Assembly (NCBI GenBank): GCA_934502885.1 | Contig: CAKSUT010000033.1 | Coordinates: 1 to 6,493 of the forward strand | DNA from: an uncultured Eubacteriales bacterium | GTDB taxonomy: Bacteria; Bacillota; Clostridia; Oscillospirales; CAG-382 | Length of the DNA: 6,493 bases | Direction of reading: 5' to 3' | In this document: positions 1-6,103 of the stretch, one piece after another | How the letters are laid out: the number at the start of each line of letters is the position of its first letter | How positions within the stretch are numbered: position 1 is the first letter of the stretch | Notes under the pieces: model-generated | What the model was told of the DNA's origin: nothing | Seen by the model: the letters and a program-made list of their open reading frames with translations, nothing else | Databases searched by the model: none | Translations under genes and position numbers: made by a program

Positions 1-89
1 GGGACTGTCGGATAAGCACTCTCTCAATGGTGGAGCATAGCAACTGCGAAGCTGACTGAGGGACTGTCGGATAAGCATTCTCTCCATGG
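1..89. repeat. Pair of 30-nt direct repeats
   Basis: Positions 1-30 and 60-89 are the same 30-nt sequence (it begins gggactgtcggataagca) with two mismatches, giving a 59-nt period. The 29 nt between them include the words gcgaagctgactgaggga. The first copy starts at the window edge, so more copies may lie to the left. It resembles the non-coding intergenic repeat families common in Clostridia. That family link is from memory, not a search. Open frames crossing it on either strand have no recognisable protein signature. Confidence 0.7.
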
Positions 90-380
90 CATTTTGTAGG
101 GACACACAGGATGCGGAGCATCTGTGTAGATTGCTCCGTCCGTTGCCTCGGACAATTTGCCGACCTCGAATAATGCGCATTTGCTGTAATTTTTCCACCG
201 CATTTCTACGGTACGGCATACATAACCGTGTGTGCGGTTCTTGCGGAACGAGCAAGCCCGTTCCCTACAAAACATCAATGAGCCTTAAAAAAATCGTATT
301 ATCGCCAACACCAACACCCTCTGCAAAAATCCGGCATTCCGTTATCGCACAATCTCAAAATCCGCACCATAAAAATTATT
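90..380. other. Non-coding stretch with small hairpins
   Basis: No convincing gene is present: open frames on both strands are short, Cys/Arg-rich and lack ribosome binding sites. Visible structures are a hairpin at 104-127 (104-108 and 110-114 pair with 118-122 and 123-127, one bulged g, loop gga), gtccg/cggac at 138-153, aaccg/cggtt at 224-239, and ggaacg..cgttcc at 245-264 with one internal mismatch. The last lies beside a 'ccctaca' word on the outer side and the first beside 'tgtaggg', so the segment may be one decayed palindromic element with inverted ends. Confidence 0.5.
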
Positions 381-383
381 GAA

Positions 384-529
384 GAAAAACGCTTAGCGTT
401 TTTCCACATAAATTCTCCATTCTCCACTCTCAATTCTCAATTTTTGAAAAACGCTTAGCGTTTTTCGACATCAATTCTCCATTTTCCATTCTCAATTTTC
501 AATTTTTGAAAAGCGCTTCAGCGTTTTTC
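384..529. repeat. Tandem 62-nt palindromic repeat array (2 units plus a partial third)
   Basis: Unit A (384-445) and unit B (446-507) are each 62 nt and differ at five positions. A third unit starts at 508 and keeps only its hairpin (508-529). Each unit is a palindrome (gaaaaacgct t agcgtttttc at 384-404 and 446-466; a variant with one g-t wobble at 508-529) followed by a 41-nt pyrimidine-rich spacer built from repeats of 'attctccatt' and 'tctcaatttt'. The A-run on the left arm and T-run on the right arm could make each palindrome a bidirectional intrinsic terminator (inference). The near-identical spacers exclude a CRISPR array. Confidence 0.85.
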
Positions 530-849
530 AGCGTCCGAAAAAATTTTGCTTTCTCCGCGCCGCCGTGGGCGGCAAACGAAAGTGAGGACGCAAAGTTTTC
601 GGCAAAAGGCTTTGAAAAACGAATTATTTATCGATTTTTGACCGTATATGCGCTCAAAGAACCGAAATTGCGGTAAAAATGCGAATATATGCCGTCGCCG
701 AGACTGCAATTTTTACGTAATTTTCTCGTTTTCGGCAAAATAATTGTGACGTAATCGCCAATACGCCGAAAACCGCTGTCAAAATGCGCAAAAAGGTCTT
801 TCGCGGTTTTTGCGGCTTTGTTATATGATACAAAATTAACGGGACCTTC
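530..849. other. Gene-free upstream region with inverted repeats
   Basis: I see no supportable gene here. Structures include gccgcc/ggcggc at 559-573 (loop gtg), a stem of gtaaaaat (673-680) with atttttac (709-716), and cgcaaaaa (787-794) with tttttgcg (807-814). The 9-mer gttttcggc occurs at 595-603 and 728-736 on the + strand and at 765-773 and 859-867 on the - strand. The first two extend to an identical 13-mer (gttttcggcaaaa). The region lies upstream of the operon promoter and could hold operator sites; no known regulator motif was matched. Confidence 0.5.
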
Positions 850-878
850 TTGACAAACGCCGAAAACGGGTGTAAAAT
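850..878 (+). promoter_or_regulatory. Sigma-A type promoter of the liv operon
   Basis: A perfect -35 box TTGACA (850-855) is followed after exactly 17 nt by a -10 box TAAAAT (873-878), one mismatch from consensus. An AT-rich stretch (about 821-840) lies just upstream. Transcription would start around 884-886, giving a leader of about 70 nt before livK. This is the best promoter in the window, and no comparable one was found in the livK-livH gap. Confidence 0.8.
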
Positions 879-888
879 ATAGAATCAT

Positions 889-923
889 AGCCGAAAGGGA
901 GTACAAAAATTATCCGCTCGGCT
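889..923 (+). promoter_or_regulatory. Leader hairpin in the livK 5' UTR
   Basis: agccga (889-894) pairs perfectly with tcggct (918-923), and an inner gga/tcc helix (898-900 with 913-915) can form. The hairpin begins a few bases after the predicted transcription start. Seven bases later comes a run of six T (931-936), and then the livK ribosome binding site. The hairpin could stabilise the 5' end or act as a weak attenuator. The gap before the T-run argues against an efficient intrinsic terminator. Confidence 0.4.
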
Positions 924-953
924 CTGAATATTTTTTGAAAGAGGGTTTTTCTT

Positions 954-2114
954 ATGACAAAGGCAACAAAAATCGTTTCTCTTGCAATGTGCGCCCTCAT
1001 CTCAGTTATGAGCATGGCTGCGTGCAGCGGCAACAATGCCGAAAACGGCGGTAACACCGACGGCGGCTACACAAGCGGCAACACAGAGTATTTTATCGGC
1101 GGTACGGGTCCTCTTACGGGCGACGCTTCCAGCTACGGTATTTCCGTTCAGCAGGGCTGTCAGCTCGCTGTTGAAGAGATCAACGCCGCAGGCGGACTTA
1201 ACGGTGTAAAGTTTAAGTTCGATATTAAGGACGACAAGGCAGGCGCTCCCGATGCGGCTACCGGTTACGATATGCTTTACGAGGCAGGTATGCAGATTTC
1301 CATCGGTTCGGTAACGAGCGGCTCTTGCGCCTCCTTCGCCGAGAAGGCGGCTCAGGACAACCTCTTCTTCATAACTCCCTCCGCTTCTGCGGCAAACGTA
1401 ATCGAAACCGGCGACAACTCCTTCAGAGTTTGCTTCGGTGATCCCGACCAGGGTACACTTGCGGCTGAGTACTTCAACGAACACGGCTTTGAAGCAATCG
1501 GCGCAATCTACGACACAAGCGACCCCTACTCCTCCGGTATTTACGACGCTTTCAAGGCCGAAATGGAAAAGCTCGGTCTCGAGTATAAGGTTCAGACCTT
1601 CGACGCAGAGAACAAGAAGGACTTCTCCACACAGGTTGAAGCTCTCAAGGACTGCGACGTAATCTTCCTCCCCTTCTACTACACCGAGGCAGGTCTTGTT
1701 GCAAAGGCTGCTGTAGCTAAGGGTTCCGACGCTCTCCTCTTCGGATGCGACGGTCTCGACGGTATCGCAGATCAGGTTGACGACACCGTTACAAACACAA
1801 TTATGTACATCACACCTTTCGACGTTGCAAGCACCGATGAGGTTCCCGCAAGGTTCGTAAAGGCTTACACCGAGAAGTACGGCAAGACTCCGGACCAGTT
1901 CGCAGCTGACGGCTACGACGCAATTTACGCTATCTTCGAGGCAATGAAGGCGGCAGGCATCAACGATGTAACAATCGCACCCTCTGCCCTCTGCGACGCA
2001 GTCAAGAAGGCAATCACGGATCCTTCGTTCAAGCTCGTAGGCGCAACCGGTACAATGACTTGGGATGCTTCCGGCGCTTGCGCAAAGGCTCCTCAGATAG
2101 TTGAGCTCAACTGA
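954..2114 (+). CDS. livK: Branched-chain amino acid ABC transporter, substrate-binding lipoprotein
   Basis: Extracellular receptor of the Liv importer: it binds a branched-chain or related amino acid and delivers it to LivHM. The 386-residue product starts with a type II signal peptide (basic MTKATK, hydrophobic 7-22, lipobox MAAC with lipidated Cys24), then a Gly/Asn/Ser-rich linker (about 25-45). A type I periplasmic-binding fold (Peripla_BP_6 type) follows: GGTGPLTGD near 49-57, GSVTSGS at 118-124, TPSAS at 141-145, FGDPDQG at 161-167, GCDGLDG at 264-270, FAADGYDA at 316-323 and GTMTWDASG at 366-374. Length is normal for LivJ/LivK. The start is supported by aaagaggg at 938-945, 8 nt before ATG. 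It is the first gene after the promoter and is separated from livH by two hairpins. The mature domain has seven cysteines besides Cys24, tolerable in an anaerobe. The exact substrate cannot be fixed from sequence alone. Confidence 0.95.
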   Translation: MTKATKIVSLAMCALISVMSMAACSGNNAENGGNTDGGYTSGNTEYFIGGTGPLTGDASSYGISVQQGCQLAVEEINAAGGLNGVKFKFDIKDDKAGAPDAATGYDMLYEAGMQISIGSVTSGSCASFAEKAAQDNLFFITPSASAANVIETGDNSFRVCFGDPDQGTLAAEYFNEHGFEAIGAIYDTSDPYSSGIYDAFKAEMEKLGLEYKVQTFDAENKKDFSTQVEALKDCDVIFLPFYYTEAGLVAKAAVAKGSDALLFGCDGLDGIADQVDDTVTNTIMYITPFDVASTDEVPARFVKAYTEKYGKTPDQFAADGYDAIYAIFEAMKAAGINDVTIAPSALCDAVKKAITDPSFKLVGATGTMTWDASGACAKAPQIVELN

Positions 2115-2143
2115 CATCTGCGCACAAATTAAGGGAAATGTTA

Positions 2144-2180
2144 CGGCAACGGCGGGCTGTTTTATGTCCGCCGCTTGTCG
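2144..2180 (+). promoter_or_regulatory. livK 3' hairpin (intercistronic)
   Basis: cggcaa plus cggcgg (2144-2155) pairs with ccgccg (2168-2173) and ttgtcg (2175-2180), with one bulged c at 2174 and one g-t pair. A further g-t and c-g pair close an 8-nt loop. It lies 30 nt after the livK stop and has no following T-run, so it looks like a 3' end-protecting stem rather than a terminator. Such stems often let a binding-protein mRNA segment outlast the permease message (general knowledge; the role here is inferred). Confidence 0.7.
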
Positions 2181-2195
2181 CATAAAGAACCTCGA

Positions 2196-2259
2196 CGCAG
2201 CAGACGACCGACGGGAGAGGGAATGACTCGCCGTCCCCTTTCGTCGGTTGTTTACTGCG
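2196..2259 (+). promoter_or_regulatory. Long intercistronic hairpin before livH
   Basis: A 64-nt structure: cgcag (2196-2200) pairs with ctgcg (2255-2259), one c/a mismatch follows, then agacgaccgacg (2202-2213) pairs with cgtcggttgttt (2242-2253) including two g-t pairs. Pairing can continue inwards between about 2214-2221 and 2234-2241. It ends about 30 nt before the livH ribosome binding site (2291-2300). There is no T-run, so it is not a classic terminator. With the 2144-2180 stem it gives two successive structures in a 197-nt gap. Confidence 0.7.
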
Positions 2260-2311
2260 CAGTTCCGCAAAAGCAAAACCTCCACATTGAAGGAAAGGAA
2301 GAGTCATTACC

Positions 2312-3178
2312 ATGATAACTCTTATCGACGGACTCAGTCTGGGCAGTATATACGCCCTCATTGCGCTCGGCTACACAATGGTATACGGTATTGCGAAGAT
2401 GCTTAACTTCGCTCACGGCGATATCATAATGGTCGGCGCATACTCAATACTCGTGACGATGTCAGCAATCATGAACCCCGGCGTTGCGGTTGTTGTTTCA
2501 ATCGTAGTCTGCACGCTCCTCGGCATATTCATCGAAAAGGCGGCGTACAAACCGCTTCGCGGTGCGTCTCCCCTTGCCGTGCTTATTACGGCAATCGGCG
2601 TCAGCTACCTTTTGCAGAGCGTGGCGCAGCTTGTGTTCGGCTCAAAGTCACAGCCCGTTCCCGGCTGGAATGTTCCGCCTGTCGCTTTCTTTGAAAAGTA
2701 CGGTATACGCACCTCTGCGGTCGTAACCCTTATTGCGGCGGCGGTTATCATGATAGTGCTTACGCTGTTCATCAACCTCACCAAAACCGGAAGTGCGATG
2801 CTTGCAACCTCCGAGGACAGAGGCGCGGCACAGCTCATGGGCGTTAACGTCAACGGCATCATCACCACGACCTTCGCTATCGGCTCGGCGCTTGCGGCCT
2901 TTGCCGGTATGTTTTACCTGCTCCAGATTCCGAACGCAGAGCCTACTCTCGGCGCGATGCCCGGTATCAAGGCGTTCACGGCGGCGGTTATCGGCGGTAT
3001 CGGCTCTATTCCGGGCGCAATGCTCGGCGGCGTGCTTCTCGGCATAATCGAGAAGATTTGCCTCTCGATTCCGGCTGTTTCGCCGTACACCACCTCGATT
3101 GAGTTTTCGCTCCTTATTTTGATACTCCTTGTCAAGCCTACGGGTATTCTCGGCAAGAAGAGAAGGGAGAAGGTATAA
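2312..3178 (+). CDS. livH: Branched-chain amino acid ABC transporter, permease LivH
   Basis: One of the two membrane subunits forming the transport channel. The 288-residue product has about eight hydrophobic segments and the full LivH signature: GSIYALIALGYTMVYGI (11-27), LNFAHGDIIMVGAY (31-44), EKAAYKPLR (75-83), the cytoplasmic loop contacting the ATPases around 159-181 (TGSAMLATSED..AAQLMGVNVNG), GGIGSIPGAMLGG (228-240) and LLVKPTGILG near the C-terminus (272-281). Length matches the family. The Arg usual in the coupling loop (…RA…ED) is Leu164 here, a minor oddity. The start has aggaaaggaa at 2291-2300. Its stop overlaps the livM start by one base (TAATG), implying translational coupling. 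Confidence 0.95.
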   Translation: MITLIDGLSLGSIYALIALGYTMVYGIAKMLNFAHGDIIMVGAYSILVTMSAIMNPGVAVVVSIVVCTLLGIFIEKAAYKPLRGASPLAVLITAIGVSYLLQSVAQLVFGSKSQPVPGWNVPPVAFFEKYGIRTSAVVTLIAAAVIMIVLTLFINLTKTGSAMLATSEDRGAAQLMGVNVNGIITTTFAIGSALAAFAGMFYLLQIPNAEPTLGAMPGIKAFTAAVIGGIGSIPGAMLGGVLLGIIEKICLSIPAVSPYTTSIEFSLLILILLVKPTGILGKKRREKV

Positions 3179-4350
3179 TGAACCGCTTCAAGAGTATAGC
3201 AAAGGGCTTCAAGCTCAAGTATTACATAAATTATATTTTGGTCGCTCTTCTCCTCGGCGTATTTACCGCGCTTCTTCTCACGGGAAACCTCAAGCCCTCG
3301 AACGCAACGCTCGTGACTCAGATAGGCTTCTCGATTATCCTTGCGGTGTCCCTCAACCTTGTTGTCGGCTTCTTGGGTGAGCTGAGCCTCGGTCACGCAG
3401 GTTTTATGTGTATCGGCGCGTACATCGGCGGTATTTTCGCCATGAACCTTATAAAGGTTTTCCCGAACAAGCTCGCTGTTCTTGTAATATCCATGATAGT
3501 CGGCGGACTTATCGCGGCGGTTTTCGGCTTCATCATCGGTCTTCCGTCCTTAAGACTTAAGGGCGACTACCTTGCGATCGTAACTCTTGCGTTCGGTGAG
3601 ATTGTGAGAAACATCTGCAAGAACCAGAAGATTTTCGGCGGCGCTATGGGACTTTCGACAGGTTCGATAAAGTACGATACACGTCAAGCCCCCACGCTCT
3701 TTATAGTCACTCTCGTAACGGCGCTTGTTATGCTTGCCGTTATCCAGAACCTCATGAGAAGCAAGCACGGACGCGCGATAACCGCTATACGCGACAACGA
3801 AATTGCCGCAAAGGCGATGGGCATCAACGTGACGTTCTATAAGCTCCTTGCGTTTGTCGTATCGGCGTTCTTTGCCGGAGTTGCCGGCGTTATCTACGCT
3901 CACTACGCAACCCCTGTGCTTTACACCTTCTTCTCGTACAACTATTCGATAGAGATACTCGTTATGGTCGTTCTCGGCGGTATGGGCAACATCACGGGCT
4001 CTATCGTTGCGGCAACGCTCATTCCCGTAATAAACTTCTTCCTCCAGAAGCAGCTTTCGGGCAACCTCGCCGCACTCAAATTCCTCATTTACGCAATAAT
4101 CCTCATCGTTATAGTTATCTTCGGCAACGCACCTGCGCTCAAGGACTTCAGAGAAAAGTACAGTCTTTCGAACCTCTTCAGGAAAAAGCACTTCGACCCC
4201 TCTGCGCGCCGCGACGACGATGCCGCATGGGACAGAGTCCCCACGAAGATACAGATGGACGAAATACTCACGACCGAACTCAAACCCAACGAGGCGTTTA
4301 CTCCGGACAAACCGGACAGACCTAAGTCGGGCGGAAAGGAGAATAAGTGA
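3178..4350 (+). CDS. livM: Branched-chain amino acid ABC transporter, permease LivM with C-terminal tail
   Basis: Second channel subunit, partner of LivH. The 390-residue product has about nine hydrophobic segments and LivM hallmarks: LNLVVGFLGELSLGHAGF (59-76), LRLKGDYLAIVTLAFGEIVRN (125-145), the coupling loop SKHGRAITAIRDNEIAAKAMGIN (195-217) and VLGGMGNITGS (265-275). After the last membrane segment (about 300-316) the usual RPQGL-like ending is absent. Instead a hydrophilic tail of roughly 70 residues follows (about 318-390), rich in Lys, Asp, Arg and Pro and ending PKSGGKENK, presumably cytoplasmic. Typical bacterial LivM proteins end soon after the last helix. A purine-rich site (gaagggagaagg, 3162-3173) precedes the ATG, which overlaps the livH stop. 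Its TGA overlaps the livG start. Confidence 0.95.
   Translation: MNRFKSIAKGFKLKYYINYILVALLLGVFTALLLTGNLKPSNATLVTQIGFSIILAVSLNLVVGFLGELSLGHAGFMCIGAYIGGIFAMNLIKVFPNKLAVLVISMIVGGLIAAVFGFIIGLPSLRLKGDYLAIVTLAFGEIVRNICKNQKIFGGAMGLSTGSIKYDTRQAPTLFIVTLVTALVMLAVIQNLMRSKHGRAITAIRDNEIAAKAMGINVTFYKLLAFVVSAFFAGVAGVIYAHYATPVLYTFFSYNYSIEILVMVVLGGMGNITGSIVAATLIPVINFFLQKQLSGNLAALKFLIYAIILIVIVIFGNAPALKDFREKYSLSNLFRKKHFDPSARRDDDAAWDRVPTKIQMDEILTTELKPNEAFTPDKPDRPKSGGKENK
4335..4341 (+). promoter_or_regulatory. Ribosome binding site deciding the livG start
   Basis: AAAGGAG lies inside the end of livM. It is 8 nt before ATG 4350 and 5 nt before an in-frame GTG at 4347. The usual spacing and the better codon favour ATG 4350, which gives a one-base TGATG overlap with livM. 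A GTG start would add one Met only. Confidence 0.65.
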
Positions 4351-5123
4351 TGGAAGAAAGAATCATGCTTAAAACCGAGAATCTCGGTATCTCCTTCGGC
4401 GGACTTAAGGCGGTTCAGGACGTCAACATGACTATAAAGAAGAATCAGCTTTACGGACTCATAGGACCGAACGGCGCCGGAAAGACCACGATATTCAACC
4501 TTCTCACCGGCGTATATCAGCCGACGACGGGTAAATTTTACCTCGACGGCGAAAATCTCACAGGCAAAGGTCAGGAGGCGATAAACCACAAGGGAATCGC
4601 GCGTACTTTCCAGAACATCAGGCTGTTCAACAACATGACGGTCGTGCGCAACGTAATGGTCGGACTCCACAATCAGCCGGAATACAAGTGCAATCCGTTT
4701 GCAAGTATGTTCAGACTCCCGGTTCACTACGAGACCGAGACGAAGATGCGCGAGCGTGCGAAGGAGCTTCTTGCGATATTCGGACTTGAAAACGAGAGAA
4801 ATCTCCTTGCGTGCAACCTTTCCTACGGCAAGCAGAGAAAGCTTGAGATAGCGCGCGCTCTTGCGACGAATCCTAAGCTTCTTCTTCTCGACGAGCCTGC
4901 CGCCGGCATGAACCCGAACGAGACGGCGGAGCTTATGGAGACGATACGTTTCATCAAGGATCATTTCGACATGACGATCCTTCTTATCGAACACGATATG
5001 AAGCTTGTTTCGGGCATATGCGAGGAACTGACGGTTCTCAACTTCGGCAAAGAGCTTATGAGCGGAACTCCGTCGGTCGTACTCAATTCGCCGGAAGTCA
5101 TCACGGCATATCTCGGAGAATAA
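4350..5123 (+). CDS. livG: Branched-chain amino acid ABC transporter, ATP-binding protein LivG
   Basis: Cytoplasmic ATPase subunit that pairs with LivF and drives LivHM. The 257-residue product has Walker A GPNGAGKT (39-46), the Q-loop Gln in FQNIR (Gln88), the signature LSYGKQRKLEIARAL (157-171; the YG(K/Q) form is normal in LivG), Walker B LLLLDEPAAGMNP (177-189), and a canonical switch His in LLIEHDM (His215). The KGIARTFQN and NPNE(T)AEL segments are LivG-like and separate it from LivF. Length is typical. The start at 4350 (TGATG overlap) was chosen for its 8-nt spacing from AAAGGAG; GTG 4347 is an alternative and ATG 4365 is less well spaced. It is followed after 15 nt by livF. Confidence 0.95.
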   Translation: MEERIMLKTENLGISFGGLKAVQDVNMTIKKNQLYGLIGPNGAGKTTIFNLLTGVYQPTTGKFYLDGENLTGKGQEAINHKGIARTFQNIRLFNNMTVVRNVMVGLHNQPEYKCNPFASMFRLPVHYETETKMRERAKELLAIFGLENERNLLACNLSYGKQRKLEIARALATNPKLLLLDEPAAGMNPNETAELMETIRFIKDHFDMTILLIEHDMKLVSGICEELTVLNFGKELMSGTPSVVLNSPEVITAYLGE

Positions 5124-5138
5124 GGGAGGGGGATTACA

Positions 5139-5867
5139 ATGACAAACAACACTCTGCCGCTTCTCGACGTAGAGAATCTCGAGGTATATTACGGCGTGAT
5201 ACGTGCGCTCAAGGGCGTATCGCTTAAGGTAAACAGAGGCGAGGTAGTGGCGCTTATCGGCGCTAACGGTGCCGGAAAGACGACTATTCTCCACACGATA
5301 ACGGGACTTGTTCCGGCAAAGAGCGGTTCGATTCTGTACGACGGACACGAGCTTACGAAGATACCGGCGCACAAGATAGTATCTCTCGGAATGGCGCACG
5401 TGCCGGAGGGCAGACGCATATTTCAGGAGCTGACGGTTTACAAGAACCTCATGCTCGGTGCGTACACGAGAAACGACGGCAAGGCGGAAATCGAAAAGAC
5501 TTTGCAGTCGGTATACGAACACTTTCCCCGACTTCTCGAGAGAAAGGATCAGATAGCAGGAACGCTTTCGGGCGGCGAACAGCAGATGCTTGCGATGGGA
5601 CGTGCGCTCATGTCCGACCCTGACATAATCCTCATGGACGAGCCGTCGATGGGACTTTCTCCGCTTTTCGTTACGGAGATATTCGACATAATCGTCAAGA
5701 TTCGCGAACTCGGCAAGACGGTTCTTCTCGTTGAGCAGAACGCGAAGAAGGCTCTCGCTATCGCCGACCGCGCCTACGTTCTCGAGACCGGCTCGATTAC
5801 CCTCGAGGGCGACGCCGACGAGCTCGCAAACGACCCCAAGGTCAAGAGCGCTTACTTGGGAGAGTAA
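5139..5867 (+). CDS. livF: Branched-chain amino acid ABC transporter, ATP-binding protein LivF
   Basis: Second ATPase subunit, forming an asymmetric dimer with LivG. The 242-residue product has Walker A GANGAGKT (41-48), the LivF-type VPEGRRIFQELTVYKNL region (88-104), where Glu replaces the usual Q-loop glutamine, the signature LSGGEQQMLAMGRAL (143-157) and Walker B IILMDEPSMGLSP (163-175). In VEQN, Gln200 sits where most ABC ATPases have the switch His. VPEGR and VEQN are, to my knowledge, typical of LivF and not a defect. Length is normal, ending in SAYLGE. A strong site, gggaggggg (5124-5132), precedes ATG 5139. It is the last gene of the operon; a hairpin-rich 3' region and terminator follow. 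Confidence 0.95.
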   Translation: MTNNTLPLLDVENLEVYYGVIRALKGVSLKVNRGEVVALIGANGAGKTTILHTITGLVPAKSGSILYDGHELTKIPAHKIVSLGMAHVPEGRRIFQELTVYKNLMLGAYTRNDGKAEIEKTLQSVYEHFPRLLERKDQIAGTLSGGEQQMLAMGRALMSDPDIILMDEPSMGLSPLFVTEIFDIIVKIRELGKTVLLVEQNAKKALAIADRAYVLETGSITLEGDADELANDPKVKSAYLGE

Positions 5868-5919
5868 AGTAACGGTGGTAAAAGACGCGAGGATATGTCC
5901 TTTTCTTGAAAGAAACGTG

Positions 5920-5964
5920 CGACGCCGCAAAGCGGCTTTCAGGCGACGCAACAAAGTTGCTTTC
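5920..5964 (+). repeat. Two tandem hairpins with compensatory differences
   Basis: Two 21-nt units, at 5920-5940 and 5944-5964 (24-nt period), share every base except four. Both begin cgacgc, have the centre caaag and end gctttc. The hairpins are gccgc-aaa-gcggc (5924-5936) and gcaac-aaa-gttgc (5948-5960). The four differing bases are partners: c-g and g-c in the first become a-t and a-t in the second, so both 5-bp stems stay perfect. Confidence 0.8.
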
Positions 5965-5981
5965 GCGAAAGAACTTTGTCG

Positions 5982-6005
5982 ATTTCAAAGCTATCGCTTT
6001 GAAAT
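5982..6005 (+). other. Perfect 10-bp hairpin in the livF 3' region
   Basis: atttcaaagc (5982-5991) pairs perfectly with gctttgaaat (5996-6005) around the tetraloop tatc. A T-run of five (6012-6016) follows after six bases, so weak terminator activity is possible. It sits between the tandem hairpins and the main terminator. A further 7-bp stem, cacgacg (6040-6046) with cgtcgtg (6060-6066), lies downstream. Confidence 0.7.
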
Positions 6006-6103
6006 TGGAAGTTTTTGATGTGATTTGGAGATACCGCCGCACGACGTCGTTGAAGACTCCGTCGTGAAATGAGGAAAGACTCATCTAATCGAATACAGTA
6101 CGG

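Noticed and set aside
86..382. A 98-codon open frame on the + strand at the left
   Set aside because: It begins in a direct repeat, spans palindromes, lacks a ribosome binding site and has no protein signature.
384..529. Possible CRISPR array, because of regularly spaced palindromes
   Set aside because: The 41-nt spacers are nearly identical to one another, and one is repeated 6 kb away; this is a tandem repeat, not an array of unique spacers.
719..733. Possible CodY box (aattttctcgttttc)
   Set aside because: The second half does not match the AATTTTCWGAAAATT consensus.
821..830. Alternative -10 box (tatgat) upstream of the chosen promoter
   Set aside because: No acceptable -35 box at the right distance, while 850-878 matches consensus much better.
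2196..2259. Possible T-box leader before livH (ggga ... cgtcccc resembles the antiterminator region)
   Set aside because: The conserved TGGNACCGCG core is missing, and there is no terminator T-run or specifier domain.
1002..2285. A 427-codon open frame on the - strand opposite livK
   Set aside because: Antisense to a clear lipoprotein gene; no domain, no ribosome binding site, and composition typical of a mirror frame.
2260..2311. Separate promoter for livHMGF
   Set aside because: No paired -35/-10 boxes were found; the stretch holds only the livH ribosome binding site.
4089..5954. A 621-codon open frame on the - strand opposite livM, livG and livF
   Set aside because: It mirrors the codon bias of three well-supported genes; its product is Arg/Leu/Ser-rich with no recognisable domain.
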